From assembly GCA_027382625.1 (NCBI GenBank), contig JAJKFJ010020934.1, forward strand, positions 1 to 64,000: a stretch of DNA of 64,000 nt, given 5' to 3'. Of this stretch, positions 59,803 to 64,000 are shown in pieces. The position numbers were made by a program, and so were the translations under genes. This DNA comes from Tetmemena sp. SeJ-2015. Its lineage: Eukaryota; Ciliophora; Spirotrichea; Sporadotrichida; Oxytrichidae. Under the pieces are notes generated by a model. The model searched no databases, had not been told where the DNA came from, and was given only the letters and a program-made list of their open reading frames with translations. Position 1 is the first letter of the stretch, and the number at the start of each line of letters is the position of its first letter.

Positions 59803-61737
59803 TCAGACTTTTAGAAAATCTTATCCAAAAGTTACTCTTGGTTCATACATAGAATCTATAATTAATAAAGTCAAATCACTCTCTCTATTTAATAATAAGA
59901 TAGTTATAATAGCAGGAATCGAAAGTGGATTCCTAACTGCTTTTAAAATTGCTAAGAGCCTCTATAATAATTTCAATTTGCAACTTATGCTGAAGCCACT
60001 CAACAATAATAAGCAAATATAATCATAGTCTTTTTGTTTGAAATAGGAGAGGCTTTGAACTTGTTGCTAAAACTCAAAAGCTAGTTACTCTAGATAAAAA
60101 CAAATTACAAAGAGATCTTCTTTGGAGTGGTGATTAGAGTTACTAGTTTGAATAAGAAAGAGACAAATTTGAATTTATAGTTGATAGTTGGAGAGCCATT
60201 AATGTTTGAGAGCGCCCTTAGCATCTAGTCGCGATTGTTCAGAGTTGGTTAGTAATTACTTTAGAAAATCGATAAGTTTGGGATTAATCTTGGTTAGTCT
60301 GTTAAGAGCTTCCCACTCATAAACCGTGTTTTCAGTTAGATTTTTAGGATCCTTAACTTATCTACCGAAGAGCCTTCCAGTCAAAATGTTGAAAATTACT
60401 GAACCTAAACTGAATAGGTCTGCCTTGAAAGAGTAACCCTCCCTCCTCAATATTTCAGGAGCTACATAGGAGGGCGTTCCACATATCAACTACTCCTTCT
60501 TGTTATCTTCAGTCTGACAAGAAAGCCCTAGATCTCCTATTGTGATGTCATAGATTTCATTCTCATTAGATTTTATCAAAATATTATCCAGCTTAATATC
60601 TCTGTGGATTATTTTGCTCTAATGCATTTGAAACAGGCCAATTAGAATCTGAATTGTTATTATTTTAAGGTCACTATAAAAAAGCACAAAAAAGATTGAT
60701 GCAACTTTCTCGAAGTCTGACTCTTTTCTCAATTAAACTCAACAGAGAACCGCCTTTCTGATAATCCATGAAAAGATAAACATACATAGTATGCATAGTG
60801 ATGTCTAAGAAAGTAATTAATTTCACATACTGGTGATCCTCATAAATTCTCTGCAGATGCATAATGTTTGGTTTGGCATATACTTCTATGTGGGTGCTAA
60901 TTTCTTGATAGAGCAGCTCTCGATAAGTCTCGTCGTCTCTAATGAATTGACTTCTGATCTTCTTGACCGCATATTACCTACTGCCATTTCCTTCCAATAA
61001 TTATTGCTCAATATTCTCTACTTTTCTCTCTACTTCAGGGCTACTCTCCGCCCTCTCCGTTAACTAGGAATCACAGATTTCCTCCGCCAAAGTATCTAAG
61101 AAATAAAATTTTTAAAAATAAGTAACCGTGGAACTGGTTCCAGAACCGAGACATCTTCCATACCTCAAATTAAATGTAATAAGAAAGATAGAGTTTATAC
61201 ATTTCGGGGAGTTGAATTTTGAATGGTGAAATGTGATAGAATTTGTCGAAGTTTTTGAGATTATAGTTTATCAGACAGAGCTAGCAAGTATTTATTGTCA
61301 TTAGCTGAAAATTTGAAAATCACCGCTGATGTCTCCTCCTTGTAACTCAAGTACATCATTTTCAAGTTCACTCGCTTCTTGGCCACGACTTACGCTTCTT
61401 TATTATTGTCCTGGGTTACTCTCTCAAACAGAATCAACTCGTGTCTCTCAAGAATAAATAAATTACATTCTAAAAATAAAGCAAGGCCAAGGAGTCTCTT
61501 CCCTGAACTTCCATTGAATTCTTATTAAGCTTGGGGTAATTTAATTTGAGAAGAAAAATTCACCTCTTTATCTGCTTTCTTGTCTTTCTTCTGATATGAT
61601 ATTGTCTGTCTGAAACTCAAAATAAACGATTCCAGTACGATTTCGCATTTCTTTATCGAATATTTTGGTGCCTCGCTCTCCGGGAGGTCCTCTAGACCTT
61701 TGAAATTGCAATAGGAAAAATTAAATTCATGCATCAA
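59803..61737 (-). CDS. PH-domain Ser/Thr protein kinase
   Basis: ATG 61737 (MMHEFNFSYCNFKGLEDLPE). An N-terminal beta-rich PH-like domain (NLFILERHELILFERV, NLKMMYLSYKEETSAVIFKF) is followed by a kinase: glycine loop CLGSGTSSTV, Lys in QYAVKKI, IIHRDIKLDNILI, GDLGLSC (DLG in place of DFG), GTPSYVAPEILRREGYSFKA and DLFSLGSVIFNILTG. An in-frame TFLDITMHT insert before YLFMDYQKGGSLLSL and an AT-rich break near 60680 look like IESs. The C-terminal tail after ALKHQWLSNYQL reads to TGA 59803-59805 but may end earlier. Architecture is PKB-like; DLG is a permitted variant of the magnesium-binding motif. Confidence 0.75.
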
Positions 61738-62196
61738 TCGAGGTCGAATAAGCGATCACGGCACAGATTGATTATATTTTTGCCTTAAATTGGCGTTAAT
61801 AGGAGCAGTATTGAATTGAGTGGTATGTTTCATTGAGAGTCGCTGAAATTTAAGTTTAATAATTCAGCCACCTACTTTAATAATAATATATTTAACTAGG
61901 GTGATATCGATGCTTAATTTGCCCAGCGTCAGCAAATAGATCTAAGATATAACCCAGCAAATAATATTTTAGTTTTGTAATAATTTTATAGCTTTAAATT
62001 CATTGAAACTTCAATAAACTAATAAATGACTCAATATCAATATTCAACATTGCTTTTCCTAATGAATTTATCTTTATAGATTCAAGATTAGATTATCTAT
62101 TTTAATTTCACCTGAAAAGGTTAAGAAGACAAAGAGAGAGAAAACTGATAATTTTTATTTATTCGAATCAGTTAAATATCCTAACGTATTTTCCCC
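61738..62196. other. AT-rich intergenic region between divergent genes
   Basis: About 460 bp between the divergent starts of the PH-kinase and the last gene. No coding sense was seen. It must hold both upstream regions. Confidence 0.4.
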
Positions 62197-64000
62197 ATGC
62201 AAAAAGTAGAACCCCAAGGGAGCGTTCATCCCCACGACAAGCATGAATAAACTATCCAAGATCTGACCAGTGAAGTAGATCTAAACGACGATGGCCCTAT
62301 GGACTTAGTTGAACTTGTCCAGACAGAACTCTCCATTTTTATTTCTAAACCTACAAAGAGGAACTAGTTTGGGAACACATTAACAGACAAAGAAAGTTTC
62401 AAGAGTCTTAGCTTAATATTTTTAGCATATAATTTTTAGTCCTACTGATAGATTGACTAGCGCTAATTAATACTACCACGAGGTAGCATACAAAGTCAAT
62501 TTGAAACGTATGAACAATTTAACGATTTAAACTTCCCTTTAGACCTTTACAAAAAGATGGAGACGTGCTACTACAATGAAGAGCACGCTTACATTCCCGT
62601 CTTTATTATAATTTATGGAGCTGGGGGTAAAAGTGATGATTGAGGCAAATAAAAATTGCAAATACATTATCTAGGTTTGGAACAAAAGCAAGGATATTCA
62701 GTTCTAACAGCCACTTCAGCGTAAATTATTAATCAGCTCAGTTCTGATCCGATTTGATAATTCATTCCACTAAACATTATCTAATAGGACCCATTGAAAG
62801 ATTCTTATTTTTTAGATGGCAACAATGCTAGTCATTCGGACTCTATACCTTAAAAGAATATATTTTAAATTTTAGAATACTAAATTTAAAAAGAAGAAAA
62901 GCAGAACGTTCTCTATCTCATAGACTACGAATCAAAGACGTTGAAAAAATTGCGAAACCTTGCAATCCCATCTTAAAAGAGTATAGCTTTGCTTCCCTCA
63001 TTTTCTTGTAGTGGAGTTTTTCAGCGTAAATTCTGAGTATCTGATACTCGCAACTGCCAATCAGATTTGCATCTACTGGTTCGGACAAATCACTAATGAC
63101 GCAAAGTATCAAGAGGGAGAGATTGACTGCTCTAAATTCAACTTTCAAATCCTTGAGACAAGACAGAGGATATTGGGGCTCTTTAACATGAACAGCGTAG
63201 ACCCCGGATTCTACTAGAGTGATGCGCACTATGTGATATTTGAAACCAAGGAATTCAAGCTAGATTTCAACCTAATTTAGCTTGAATACTATCCAAACTT
63301 AAAGAAATATTACTTCTATACAATATTAAACGAAGAGATGAAAGAATTTTTAGTTCAATTGAGGCAAATGTCTGATGTGAACCCCAGAGACGTATCTGGA
63401 GGAAAGCACACTCCAATTTATAGTAAACATTTATTTTAATTAGGAAGTTGTGCTACAAGATAGTGGAGAATAAGGTGTTTGCAATTACAGTGAGCGAAAG
63501 TAACAAAGCAGATCTCTACGCTAAAATGACTTTCCCTATTTTTTAACTTTTAAGCAACACATTGACTAAACGGTCTACGACGCAGAGATGAATCTATAAA
63601 TAAATAGATGAGCATGTTGTCATTTTTCATTAAGCTTCAAGACGAAGCCCAAGCAGCAGAGGATAAAGAGAAAGAAGACGTTCCTCTTTAATAAAAAGAG
63701 GAATACTACTAAGGCAGAGGTCCTACTAAGTTTGAACACTGGTATCCCTTATAATATTTTATTTGAGTTGGATAAATAACTTTGCAATTTACATTAAGCA
63801 TAACGGAGTGGACAATTTCTCTTTTGAAAGCAAAGATTATGTTTATGATGAGAAGTTTTCTCTAGAATAAGTGCAAGATAAAATCCTCTAAGACTATGAA
63901 AAATAAGTTTAAATTTTTAATGTCGACATCTTTTAGAGTTTCTTGATTCACAATGAGGGAGAGGATACGATCTGCCTAGTAAATTTAGAAAATTGGATTT
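62197..64000 (+). CDS. Partial unknown protein, possibly WD-repeat (3' end outside window)
   Basis: ATG 62197 (MQKVEPQGSVHPHDKHEQTI), then FDLVELVQ-like DGPMDLVELVQTELSIFIS. Later segments have beta-propeller character: NKNCKYIIQVWNKSKDIQF, YLIDYESKTLKKLRNLAIPS, VEFFSVNSEYLILATANQIC and IYWFGQITNDAKYQ. Frame changes near 62440, 62640, 63010, 63440 and 63760 point to IESs. The last visible segment is FESKDYVYDEKFSLEQVQDK to NEGEDTICLVNLENWI. Family assignment is tentative; a cilia/flagella-associated WD protein is one possibility. Confidence 0.5.

Overview
The window reads as a stretch of germline (micronuclear) chromosome from a hypotrich/spirotrich ciliate of the Oxytricha–Stylonychia–Tetmemena kind. 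Three things visible in the sequence support this. (1) TAA and TAG occur in-frame throughout otherwise good reading frames and behave as glutamine; only TGA ends genes. (2) Most genes are broken by AT-rich stretches, from about 4 nt to more than 1 kb, that sit between short direct repeats. Deleting one repeat plus the intervening DNA restores conserved protein motifs, which is how MDSs (macronuclear-destined segments), pointers and IESs (internal eliminated sequences) behave. (3) At least two genes have segments in the wrong order, and one has segments on both strands, yet matching pointer pairs reorder them into a conserved protein. Species is not determined, and all homology calls are from reading, not from a search.

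Layout. 1-6199 (+): 3' part of a large repeat-rich surface protein with a multi-pass membrane C-terminus. 6305-7385 (-): NBP35-type Fe-S scaffold ATPase. 7554-12509 (+): long coiled-coil protein with an EF-hand-like C-terminal part. 12616-18012 (-): androglobin-like calpain-domain protein, scrambled (germline order A-C-B-D). 18061-19866 (-): coiled-coil protein. 20243-23493 (+): unknown, IES-rich. 23597-27095: GH38 alpha-mannosidase, scrambled with an inversion; odd MDSs on the minus strand and even MDSs on the plus strand interleave like a zipper. 27163-27927 (-): cytidylyltransferase-fold nucleotidyltransferase. 28192-33322 and 36149-40846 (+): two paralogous membrane hybrid histidine kinases that share some IESs and differ in others. 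Between them lies a decayed TBE-like transposon (transposase, a basic protein, a kinase-like fragment). 40974-51647 (+): tmcB-like multi-pass PAS protein carrying, inside one of its eliminated segments, a 4-kb element with GC-rich ~260-310 bp terminal inverted repeats and a decayed Tc1/IS630-type transposase. 51755-52946 (-): UDP-glucose 4-epimerase. 53107-54803 (+): MATE transporter. 54942-57309 (-): a further hybrid histidine kinase. 57602-58168 (-): small membrane protein. 58841-59786 (-): unknown. 59803-61737 (-): PH-domain protein kinase. 62197 to the window end (+): partial unknown, possibly WD-repeat protein.

The genes do not form a pathway; each probably becomes its own macronuclear nanochromosome. 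What unites the window is programmed DNA elimination and unscrambling. The most informative loci are the two scrambled genes, the histidine-kinase pair (a natural record of IES gain and loss), and the two transposon remnants lying in DNA that would be eliminated.
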